A stretch of DNA of 56,077 nucleotides from Desulfovibrionaceae bacterium (GTDB taxonomy: Bacteria > Desulfobacterota > Desulfovibrionia > Desulfovibrionales > Desulfovibrionaceae), in contig WSYE01000008.1 in NCBI GenBank assembly GCA_009773665.1, positions 1 through 56,077 on the forward strand, written 5' to 3'. Under the pieces are notes generated by a model. That model was not told the DNA's origin and did no database searches. It worked only from the letters and a program-made list of their open reading frames with translations. The position numbers were made by a program, and so were the translations under genes. Shown here piece by piece: positions 50,022 through 56,077 of this stretch; position 1 is the stretch's first letter; each line of letters opens with the position of its first letter.

Positions 50022-50969
50022 GGACGTGTCCTGGGCCTGCTCCCTGGCCCGTTCCGCCCGCATCTGCTCGTACTCTTCCAGGCTCCAGCTCTTAGTCTCC
50101 CGGACCACCTCACCTTGCGCCCGCTTCGGGTCTCCCATTTGGTCGCGCGTCAGGTAGTGCCCGCCCAGAACCTTGTCCATGTTCGCCCGGCAGACCAGCC
50201 AAGCCAAACCGGCGCGCCACTGCTCCACCTCGCCCATCAGGTACGGGTGCTCCCGCACCAGGGCAAAGAACCAGCCCCACCACTCCAGACTCTGCCTCTC
50301 TGGCTTGGACTTCCACCTCGCGGCGATGTCCTTGCCCAGCTTCTCGGCATCTTCGCGGGGCTCAGGCAGCTCGGGCAACACTTCGCGGTACCTGGCGACG
50401 ATTTCACTCACGGGCACATGCTCGCTCCTTCCCCCCGTTGGGGGGGGTGGGGGGGATTTTAGAGTTTTGGAATTGGTATTGGAGTAATTCTTACCTGCAA
50501 CACACCTATTACCTTTCGTATTAGGTGCCAGACCCTTGGATGCTTCCTTTCCCACAGCCCTTGCGTCCCAACGTTTCTGCACGGCGACGCGGCCCGCCTC
50601 GCTGCGCTCCTCTGCCTTGGCCACGTGGGGTTGCTCCTCGCGCCAATTGGGCAGGTAGAATATCCCATCCTCGCCCCTCGCCAGGAACTCCTCTTCAATC
50701 AAAAGTTCAATGAATCCAGCTTCGTCCTTTCTTACGCAGCACACCTCATGCAGATCCTCGACGCCCATTCTCTCCAGACGGCCCGTGGTCGGACAATTCT
50801 CGGCAGCCCAGCTCCAAAGCAGGAATACGGCGTAAGCTCCGTCACCGCCGAACCGCCTTACCATGCGCATGAAACGAAGCTCACGATGGAACCCCTTTGG
50901 CAGGCGCAGGTCCTGAACATAATTCCCCAGCTTCTTAGCCACATTGCCCCCAGCTCTTGCCACGGCCAT
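50016..50969 (-). CDS. Phage replication protein (initiator type)
   Basis: A 317-residue protein. Residues 20-115 form a winged-helix-like N-terminus (RFGGDGAYAVFLLWSWAAEN; FIELLIEEEFLARGEDGIFY), as in phage replisome organisers. A linker with a proline run (SPPPPPTGG, about 170) follows, then a helical C-terminus (WWGWFFALVREHPYLMGE). The proline run is encoded by a long G/C homopolymer. Position beside dnaB and iterons supports initiation of DNA replication. Confidence 0.65.
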   Translation of the reverse strand: MAVARAGGNVAKKLGNYVQDLRLPKGFHRELRFMRMVRRFGGDGAYAVFLLWSWAAENCPTTGRLERMGVEDLHEVCCVRKDEAGFIELLIEEEFLARGEDGIFYLPNWREEQPHVAKAEERSEAGRVAVQKRWDARAVGKEASKGLAPNTKGNRCVAGKNYSNTNSKTLKSPPPPPTGGRSEHVPVSEIVARYREVLPELPEPREDAEKLGKDIAARWKSKPERQSLEWWGWFFALVREHPYLMGEVEQWRAGLAWLVCRANMDKVLGGHYLTRDQMGDPKRAQGEVVRETKSWSLEEYEQMRAERAREQAQDTSG

Positions 50970-51066
50970 GAATGAATCAAGCGCGAACCCCAGCCCTGAA
51001 ATTTTCCACCAGCGCGGCGGCGGCGCATACCCCCCTATCCCGCGCCGCCCGTTTCCTTCTACGCAC

Positions 51067-51291
51067 CTAGTACGGACCTACTACTTTCGTATCCTGAGCA
51101 CCCAACCCTGCGACGCTACATATTTTTTTTGCGAGCGGCGCAACGGGCGCGTACCTCGCGCACCTGTCTGTCCCGCGCAGCCACGGGTCCGGGTTGATCT
51201 CCACCTGGCCAGGCTCAATTGGCTCAAGCCACAGCAGGCACGTGGCGGCCTGGGAACACAGCTCGGCCCGGCACTTGAGGCGCGTGTCCAT
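51067..51291 (-). CDS. Small Cys-rich protein A
   Basis: A 74-residue protein with spaced cysteines (KCRAELCSQAATCLLWLEP; RCARYAPV) that may bind zinc or an iron-sulfur cluster. AAGGGGG precedes the ATG at 51291, 2 bp after the upstream stop. It forms a pair with the next gene. No family recognised. Confidence 0.5.
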   Translation of the reverse strand: MDTRLKCRAELCSQAATCLLWLEPIEPGQVEINPDPWLRGTDRCARYAPVAPLAKKICSVAGLGAQDTKVVGPY

Positions 51292-51293
51292 GC

Positions 51294-51494
51294 TCACCCC
51301 CTTGTCCTCCTGGATGTCCGCCACCACTCCCGGCACTCCTTGCGCCAAGGGCACACGTCCAGATCCCAGATGTTCTGTGCACCGCCCACCGGTAGCGGGC
51401 ACTTATCCCAGCACGAACGGCCATAGCAGCGGGCGTCCGGCCCGACGCATGGCAGCTTGGCAGCGATGGCTGGATCATCGCAGGGCTTGCTCAC
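51294..51494 (-). CDS. Small Cys-rich protein B
   Basis: A 66-residue protein with six cysteines (PCDD, PCVGPDARCYGRSCWDKCP, VCPWRKEC) that look like a metal-binding module. GTG at 51494 has GAGGG upstream. It lies in the early gene zone downstream of dnaB. Function unknown. Confidence 0.5.
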   Translation of the reverse strand: MSKPCDDPAIAAKLPCVGPDARCYGRSCWDKCPLPVGGAQNIWDLDVCPWRKECREWWRTSRRTRG

Positions 51495-51571
51495 CGGCAC
51501 CCTCTGACGTGCATGGCGAAAATCAATCGGTTGATGTTGACTTGTAACCATCCCAAGGCTACAAGGTAGCC

Positions 51572-51853
51572 ATGACGTGGGATGTGCAATTCACCAACGC
51601 GGCGGCGAAGCAGGCAAAATCTTTGCCACAGTCCATAAGCGAGAGGCTGATGGCGCTGGTGCAGGCCCTCAAGTTCAGCGGCCCGGCCCAGCCCACCATG
51701 CCCAATTACGGCAAGATCAAAGGGCAGAAGGAAACGCACCACTGCCACCTGAAAAAAGGCAAGCCTACCTACGTGGCTGTTTGGGAAGCTTTCAAAGCAA
51801 CTAAAAAAGTGGTGATGACTTATGTTGGAACTCACGAGAACGCCCCTTACTGA
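51572..51853 (+). CDS. RelE-family toxin
   Basis: A 93-residue protein, MTWDVQFTNAAAKQAKSLPQ..., ending KPTYVAVWEAFKATKKVVMTYVGTHENAPY (cited in part), the standard RelE/ParE-type cytotoxic mRNase pattern. It overlaps the antitoxin gene by 32 bp and runs against the phage operon. Acts on translating ribosomes; likely stabilises the prophage or blocks competing phages. Confidence 0.85.
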   Translation: MTWDVQFTNAAAKQAKSLPQSISERLMALVQALKFSGPAQPTMPNYGKIKGQKETHHCHLKKGKPTYVAVWEAFKATKKVVMTYVGTHENAPY

Positions 51854-52175
51854 CGGCATGGTCTGCCTGACCATCAACGTGCCCCGCGAAAAGGCCGACG
51901 GCATTGCTGCTGCGGTCGAGGGCATCCTGCGTCTCGTTGAAACACCCGGCGAGGCCACTGTGCCCGCTGTGGAGGTTTTGCCCGACATGACGCCTGGTAA
52001 GGTTCTGCGCGGGGCGCGGGGCCTGCGGGGCCTGACCCAGGAGCAGCTCGCACAGGCCGTGGGCGCACAGAAGTCGCACATTTCCGAGATGGAACGCGAG
52101 GTGCGGCCCATCGGGCTGGGCATGGCCCAGCGCCTGGGCAAGGCCCTGGCCATGCCGCACAAGTCATTTTTATAG
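51822..52175 (+). CDS. XRE-family antitoxin
   Basis: A 117-residue protein. The C-terminal half is an XRE helix-turn-helix (GLTQEQLAQAVGAQKSHISE); the N-terminal half (LTINVPREKADGIAAAVEGI) should bind the toxin. Toxin-first order with overlap is typical of HigBA-like modules, which repress their own promoter. Confidence 0.85.
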   Translation: MLELTRTPLTDGMVCLTINVPREKADGIAAAVEGILRLVETPGEATVPAVEVLPDMTPGKVLRGARGLRGLTQEQLAQAVGAQKSHISEMEREVRPIGLGMAQRLGKALAMPHKSFL

Positions 52176-52275
52176 TCACGCCACAACTTCATTTCCCCAC
52201 TCGCTAAACTGCCATGTTCTCCAGCACAGGTGCATGCCGCTTGTGCATGGCTTGAAATTCTTGATGCCATCGGCA

Positions 52276-53514
52276 TCAGAGCCCCCTCTCGTTTTTCCGT
52301 AGATAGTCCTGGTTCACGAACCGCAGGAACGATCGCTGGAAGTCGACCTTGATCGTGCCCGTGCGGTTGCTACGACCCTTGGCCACGTCAATTTCGATCT
52401 CCCTGACCACGCCCTTGCCTCGCGTGTCCCAGGGAACAAGAAAGAGAATGATGTCCGCATCAGCTTCGACCGCGCCAGATTCGCGGAGCTGCGAGAGAAG
52501 GGGGCGCTTGGTCTTGTCGGCATCGCGGTTGAGCTGGGCCAGGCAGATCACAGCCACGTCGTATTCCAGGGCGGTGTTCTTGATGGCGCGCGAGACCTCA
52601 GCCACCTCCTGCTCGCGCGAACTGCACCGTTGGTCAGCGCGCATGAGCTGAAGGTAGTCGATGATGACCCAGCGGATGCCGATCTCGCGCTTCCACTTGC
52701 GGACCTGGGAGCGAAACTCCTGAATGGTGAGGCCTGGCCTGTCCCAAAGACGCAGGCGCGGGTCCAATTGCCCAAGCCAGTGAACCCCGCCCATTACCTT
52801 GGTCATGTCTGCGTCCGTGAAATCACCATCACGGAAACGCTGCGCGTCAACCCCGCCCTGCCTGGCAAATAAACGTAGGGCCAACTGCACGGATCTCATC
52901 TCCAAGGAGAAGATGCCGCCAGGCACGCCCTTGTCCAAGGCGTGTGCCGCCTCACACAGAGCAAAGGCGGTCTTCCCGGCCCCAGGCCGTCCGGCCAGTA
53001 CGCATGTCTCTCCCGGAGCGTAGCCACCGATGAGGGCATTCAGGTCGTAGATGGAGGACTTGATCAGATCGCCATGACCGCCCTTAAGGCGCTCCACATA
53101 GGCCAGGGCGTCAAAGGCCACTTGGCTGGGGCGCTGGCTGGGCACGTTGACGCGATCCTCCAGGACCGCGTCTATGGTCTTCTGGGCATGTGCCGCAAAC
53201 TCAGTCGGACTGGCGGTTGGGTCAAAGGCCGCATCGCAAAGCCCCATGCCTAGCTCGATCATGGCCCGACGCTGGGCAGCTCCGCGCACGATGCCCACAT
53301 GGTGGCGGGCGTTGGCCACGCTTATGGGAGAGCTAGCCAACTCGGCCAGATACACCGGCCCACCGGCCCGCACCAAACTGCCAATGGCCATGTCGGGCGA
53401 AACGCCCTCAAGGATGTCCACGGCTGCGGCTGGGCGCATCAAACACCCACCCAGCACAGCCTGCTCGGCGTCCAGGTCGTGTGGCATGACGCGGTTGGGG
53501 CGGGGGGCATTCAT
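52276..53514 (-). CDS. Replicative DNA helicase, DnaB type
   Basis: A 412-residue protein. The RecA-like motor has Walker A GRPGAGKT (about 175-182), IFSLEM, Walker B VIIDYLQLM (about 286) and the C-terminal GRSNRTGTIKVDF. The N-terminal domain is short: after AEQAVLGGCLMRPAAAVDIL it jumps to GSLVRAGGPVYLAELA, omitting about 40 residues present in usual DnaB. It starts about 175 bp inside the right attachment core. It unwinds phage DNA during replication. Confidence 0.9.
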   Translation of the reverse strand: MNAPRPNRVMPHDLDAEQAVLGGCLMRPAAAVDILEGVSPDMAIGSLVRAGGPVYLAELASSPISVANARHHVGIVRGAAQRRAMIELGMGLCDAAFDPTASPTEFAAHAQKTIDAVLEDRVNVPSQRPSQVAFDALAYVERLKGGHGDLIKSSIYDLNALIGGYAPGETCVLAGRPGAGKTAFALCEAAHALDKGVPGGIFSLEMRSVQLALRLFARQGGVDAQRFRDGDFTDADMTKVMGGVHWLGQLDPRLRLWDRPGLTIQEFRSQVRKWKREIGIRWVIIDYLQLMRADQRCSSREQEVAEVSRAIKNTALEYDVAVICLAQLNRDADKTKRPLLSQLRESGAVEADADIILFLVPWDTRGKGVVREIEIDVAKGRSNRTGTIKVDFQRSFLRFVNQDYLRKNERGL

Positions 53515-53549
53515 GCCGACCCCCGCATATTTGCAAAAGTTCGCGTGGA

Positions 53550-53570
53550 TTGGGGGACTGATAGGGGACT
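53550..53570. repeat. Paired arm-type integrase sites, right end
   Basis: TTGGGGGACT (53550-53559) and ATAGGGGACT (53561-53570), 11 bp apart, match the pair at 835..855 in sequence and spacing. Together they frame the attachment site in the circular phage. Confidence 0.6.
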
Positions 53571-53587
53571 GGATCTGAATTTGGCAA

Positions 53588-53633
53588 AAAGAAAGGCTTC
53601 GCTACCGTACCCTCTGTACGCCTGCGAAGCCTT
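53588..53633 (-). terminator. Phage-carried terminator behind tRNA-Leu
   Basis: A perfect 10-bp stem, AAGGCTTCGC (53593-53602) and GCGAAGCCTT (53624-53633), with an inner CGTAC/GTACG stem in the loop. On the minus strand it is followed by TCTTTTTG. It ends tRNA-Leu transcription and shields dnaB from the host promoter. Confidence 0.85.
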
Positions 53634-53643
53634 GGTATTACTG

Positions 53644-53730
53644 TGGTACCGGGAGGGGGAATTGAACCCCCACAACCTTGCGGTCGGTGGATTTTGAGTC
53701 CGCTGCGTCTACCAATTCCGCCATCCCGGC
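53644..53730 (-). tRNA. tRNA-Leu (CAA), host 5' half plus phage 3' half
   Basis: An 87-nt tRNA with encoded CCA. Acceptor GCCGGGA/TCCCGGT, D arm, anticodon arm GCGGA-CTCAAAA-TCCAC with anticodon CAA, a long variable arm (ACC-GCAA-GGT) and T arm GGGGG-TTCAATT-CCCCC. It is whole, but pair 28-42 is C-A, while the displaced native 3' half would give C-G. The 5' half up to the core is chromosomal; the 3' half came with the prophage. Confidence 0.95.
53689..53701. other. Prophage attachment core, right copy
   Basis: ggattttgagtcc, identical to 717..729, within the anticodon arm of the intact tRNA-Leu. Marks the right end of the prophage. Confidence 0.85.
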
Positions 53731-53992
53731 ACGGGAGTGGATTTCATAGGAGAACCCACCCCTGGTGTCAAGGCGCTGGTCTTGCCAGCGCGCGGCCGGT
53801 GGGCAACGCTTCCGGCGCGCGGACGTTTTCCCAAAGTTCTTGACCGGCCCACTGGAAAAACGTACGAGAACACTGCACGTTCTAGGCATTTCGTTGGCCG
53901 CCAGCACGCCTGGACCCGAACCCGACATGCACCAGGTATTCCCAGAAAGCCTCAGCACCTGGCCCATGATCACGCTCAAGGAGACCCTCCGC

Positions 53993-54541
53993 ATGGATGT
54001 GGAACTGGCAAAACCCTTCGTCAAAGCCGCCATGGATGTCATCGGCACCATGGCCTTCATCACGCCCCGGCCGGGCAAGCCCTTTGTAAAGAAGAACACC
54101 ATCGCCACCGGCGACGTCACCGGGCTTGTGGGCCTCACGGGCGACGGCAAGCGCGGCAGCGTGTCCATCTCATTCACCAAGCCGTGCGCCGTGGCCATGG
54201 TCAAGAACATGCTGGGCGACGACATCCAGGACATCGTCCAGGACGTCAAGGACGCCGTGGGCGAGATCACCAACATGATTTCCGGCCAGGCCCGCGCCGG
54301 GCTCTCCGAAAAAGGCCTCGTGTTCGCCGGCTCCACGCCCACGGTCATCATGGGCGACAACCACAGCATCACGCACATGGCCAAATCCCCCATCATGGCC
54401 ATCCCCTTTGAGACCGACGAGACACATGAGCAAACTGGACGGATTCCGCGACAAGGACTTCCTCGAACAGGTCACCACCCTCAACGAAATTGCGGGCAGC
54501 AGGGATTCAGACGCCCTGCCCGGCCTGCTGGATCTCCTTGA
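53993..54541 (+). CDS. cheX: CheX-like chemotaxis phosphatase with altered C-terminus
   Basis: About 182 codons. The first 142 match CheX (DVELAKPFVKAAMDVIGTMA, GEITNMISGQARAGLSEKG with the E-x-x-N catalytic pair, and MAIPFET). After PFETDE the normal short C-terminal beta strand is missing; instead the frame runs into a low-complexity tail overlapping the next gene by 116 bp. AAGGAG precedes the ATG at 53993. CheX dephosphorylates CheY-P. The unusual end suggests a deletion or frameshift joining the two genes closely. Confidence 0.75.
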   Translation: MDVELAKPFVKAAMDVIGTMAFITPRPGKPFVKKNTIATGDVTGLVGLTGDGKRGSVSISFTKPCAVAMVKNMLGDDIQDIVQDVKDAVGEITNMISGQARAGLSEKGLVFAGSTPTVIMGDNHSITHMAKSPIMAIPFETDETHEQTGRIPRQGLPRTGHHPQRNCGQQGFRRPARPAGSP

Positions 54542-56012
54542 AAAACCCATCGGCGACACCGGCGTGGACTACATGGTGGTCAACGCCCTGAACGCCGTGC
54601 TCGGCGCCAACGAAAACGCCGTGGTCCGGGGCCTGGGCAGCCAGAGCGCAGCCTTCCGCACCCTGTGCATCCGCGCGAGCGGGGAATACCTCTTCCACGA
54701 CGCCGCCGAGCCCCTGACCGAGATGGCCGAAGAAGAGACCGACCCCGACCGCCTGACGGAGATTCTGGCCGCCCTGGCCAAGATTCGTCCGGAAGGCGGG
54801 GCCAGCGTGTTCCGCTCGTTCCTGGGGCACGACGACCCCATGCTGGCGGCCCTGGCCATGGAGATGGCCGGAGTCTACGCCGACACCCAGGCCGTGGTTT
54901 TCCTCAAGGCCGCCGTGGAGGCCACGGACGCGGAGCGCACCTACGACCAGTGCGACATCACCACCTGGAAGGCCATCGACGCCCTGGCGACCATGGCCAG
55001 CCCGGAGACCATCTCCTTTTTGGCCGCCAACGTGCACCACAAGAACCCCACGGCCCGGCGGCTCATCACCGACGCCCTGGTGCGCCTGGGCGAACCCGCC
55101 ATCCCCTTTCTGGAGCCCCTGTACAGCCAGGGCGACGTGGACCAGCGCATCCTGGCCTGCAACATCACAGGCTTCATCAGCTCACGCAAGGGCGCGGACG
55201 GCCTGGTGCAGGGCTTTGACAAGGGCTTTTTCAGCGAAGCCAACGTGCGCTACGCCGCCTTTGAGGCCCTGGGCCGCATCGGCACCCTGAAGGGGCTGGT
55301 CTGTCTGGTGGATGGCCTCTCGGAAACCGACGAGCTCATCCTCATGGCCGTGGTCACGGGCCTGGAGCGCCACGCCGCGCCCGGCATCGTCAAGACCATC
55401 TCCGAGCGCATCGCCGAGGGCGACGAGCGCAGTGCCCGCATCGCCCACGCGGTCATCGCCTCGCGCGCCCTGCGCCTGTTCCAGGAACTCTACAAGGACG
55501 ACGCCGTGGGCGCAGCCCTCCTGGTGGAGCTGCGGAAGTCCCAGGACGCCGAGATCCTGGCCGACTTCGCCACCCGCCTGGGCGAGATCGGCACGGAGCG
55601 CGCCAAGGCCGACGCCCTGAGCCTGCCCAAGGCCAAGGCCGCCACGCGCAAGGCCCTGGCCGCCGACGACTCCAAGTCCATGCTGGCGCTCTACCGCAGC
55701 ATCCTGACCGACCTTGGCTTCGAGCCGCTCATGGCCGCCAACGGCCAGGAGGCCTACGCCTTCGTGGAGGCCGGGGAATTCGCCGACGTGGTCATCACGG
55801 ACATGAACATGCCCGTCATGGACGGCATGGAGCTGGTGGGCAAGCTGCGCGGGTCCCTGGGCTACGAGGACGTGCCCATCCTCATGGTCACCACCGAGTC
55901 CGAAGGCTCCCAGCGCGACATGGCGACCAAGGCCGGGGTCACGGCGTTTCTGACCAAGCCCTTCAAGCCAGACGCCCTCAAGGCCAAACTCATGGAGATG
56001 CTGGGCGGCTAG
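54426..56012 (+). CDS. HEAT-repeat protein with C-terminal response-regulator receiver domain
   Basis: A 528-residue protein. Residues 1-400 are helical HEAT-type repeats (ALAMEMAGVYADTQAVVFLK; TARRLITDALVRLGEPAIPF). Residues 415-528 are a CheY-like receiver: acidic pair in AADDSKSM, phospho-acceptor Asp in VVITDMNMPVMDG, the Thr of MVTTESEG and the Lys of FLTKPFKP. Typical of chemotaxis-linked proteins in Desulfovibrio-like bacteria. It overlaps the cheX end, so both are probably one operon. Confidence 0.85.
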   Translation: MSKLDGFRDKDFLEQVTTLNEIAGSRDSDALPGLLDLLEKPIGDTGVDYMVVNALNAVLGANENAVVRGLGSQSAAFRTLCIRASGEYLFHDAAEPLTEMAEEETDPDRLTEILAALAKIRPEGGASVFRSFLGHDDPMLAALAMEMAGVYADTQAVVFLKAAVEATDAERTYDQCDITTWKAIDALATMASPETISFLAANVHHKNPTARRLITDALVRLGEPAIPFLEPLYSQGDVDQRILACNITGFISSRKGADGLVQGFDKGFFSEANVRYAAFEALGRIGTLKGLVCLVDGLSETDELILMAVVTGLERHAAPGIVKTISERIAEGDERSARIAHAVIASRALRLFQELYKDDAVGAALLVELRKSQDAEILADFATRLGEIGTERAKADALSLPKAKAATRKALAADDSKSMLALYRSILTDLGFEPLMAANGQEAYAFVEAGEFADVVITDMNMPVMDGMELVGKLRGSLGYEDVPILMVTTESEGSQRDMATKAGVTAFLTKPFKPDALKAKLMEMLGG

Positions 56013-56077
56013 CCCCGCCCCGCCGCCTCCAGCAGGAAGGCGACGCTCCGCCCGGCCGCCTCGCGGTCGTAGAGCAG
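56009..56077 (-). CDS. C-terminal end of a gene entering from the right
   Basis: The minus-strand frame is open from the window edge to a TAG at 56009-56011, encoding LLYDREAAGRSVAFLLEAAG..., with third positions almost all G or C. It overlaps the stop of the response-regulator gene tail-to-tail. Too short to identify. Confidence 0.45.
   Translation of the reverse strand: MLYDREAAGRSVAFLLEAAGRG

Noticed and set aside
50430..50460. G-run resembling a quadruplex or slippage signal
   Set aside because: It encodes the proline run of the replication protein in frame; nothing shows a frameshift product.
51491..52276. 261-codon minus-strand ORF over the toxin-antitoxin pair
   Set aside because: The plus frames match RelE and XRE families; the minus product has no recognisable features.
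1..56077. CRISPR arrays, rRNA genes, insertion sequences
   Set aside because: No regularly spaced repeat array, rRNA segment or transposase gene was seen.

Overview
The window is a high-GC chromosomal segment from what looks like a Desulfovibrio-type deltaproteobacterium. The host part supporting this is the right flank: a tRNA-Leu(CAA) gene, a CheX-like chemotaxis gene and a HEAT-repeat/response-regulator gene. Almost everything else is one integrated podovirus-like prophage, bounded by a 13-bp core (717..729 and 53689..53701) inside the tRNA-Leu anticodon arm. A truncated P4-type integrase outside the left boundary (67..495) shows that another element used the same tRNA before.

Layout: (1) 672..3746, left attachment site, tyrosine integrase, a leftward cluster of three small DNA-binding proteins and a rightward CI-like repressor with an operator candidate between. 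(2) 3887..17319, an accessory cargo region of uneven base composition: zinc-ribbon protein, lipoprotein, secreted caspase-like protein with Sel1 repeats, GNAT plus a small toxin-antitoxin-like partner, a complete ABC-three-component (ABC-3C) operon with an HNH effector flanked by 108-bp direct repeats, a single-chain Type ISP/IIG restriction-modification enzyme, and an unrecognised coiled-coil membrane protein. I read this as a prophage-borne defence island. (3) 17453..49894, the leftward virion and lysis genes: giant 3574-codon polyvalent protein (methyltransferase, Strawberry-notch-type helicase, zincin-like and LPD38-like segments), internal virion proteins, tail nozzle, fibre, adaptors, N4-gp56-type capsid protein, scaffold, capsid staple, portal, Rz/Rz1, lytic transglycosylase, holin, TerL, a serine recombinase and TerS. 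(4) 50016..53514, replication protein, two Cys-rich small proteins, a RelE/XRE toxin-antitoxin pair on the other strand, and a DnaB helicase with a short N-terminal domain.

The most unusual signal is at 24162..24551: inside the giant gene a 129-codon ORF in another frame has its own ribosome binding site and 90% G+C at third positions (hand count), while the giant frame falls to 44% there. This looks like an overprinted gene bridging what were once separate genes. The second is the attachment site: the phage-supplied 3' half of tRNA-Leu restores the gene but replaces a C28-G42 pair with a C28-A42 mismatch, which suggests the phage came from a host with a different tRNA-Leu.

In the circular phage genome the early leftward genes (3169 to 2046) would lie upstream of dnaB, rep, terS and the late genes, so all leftward genes could form one transcription unit interrupted by the attachment site and a phage-carried terminator. 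All functional calls rest on motifs and family knowledge; no database search was run.
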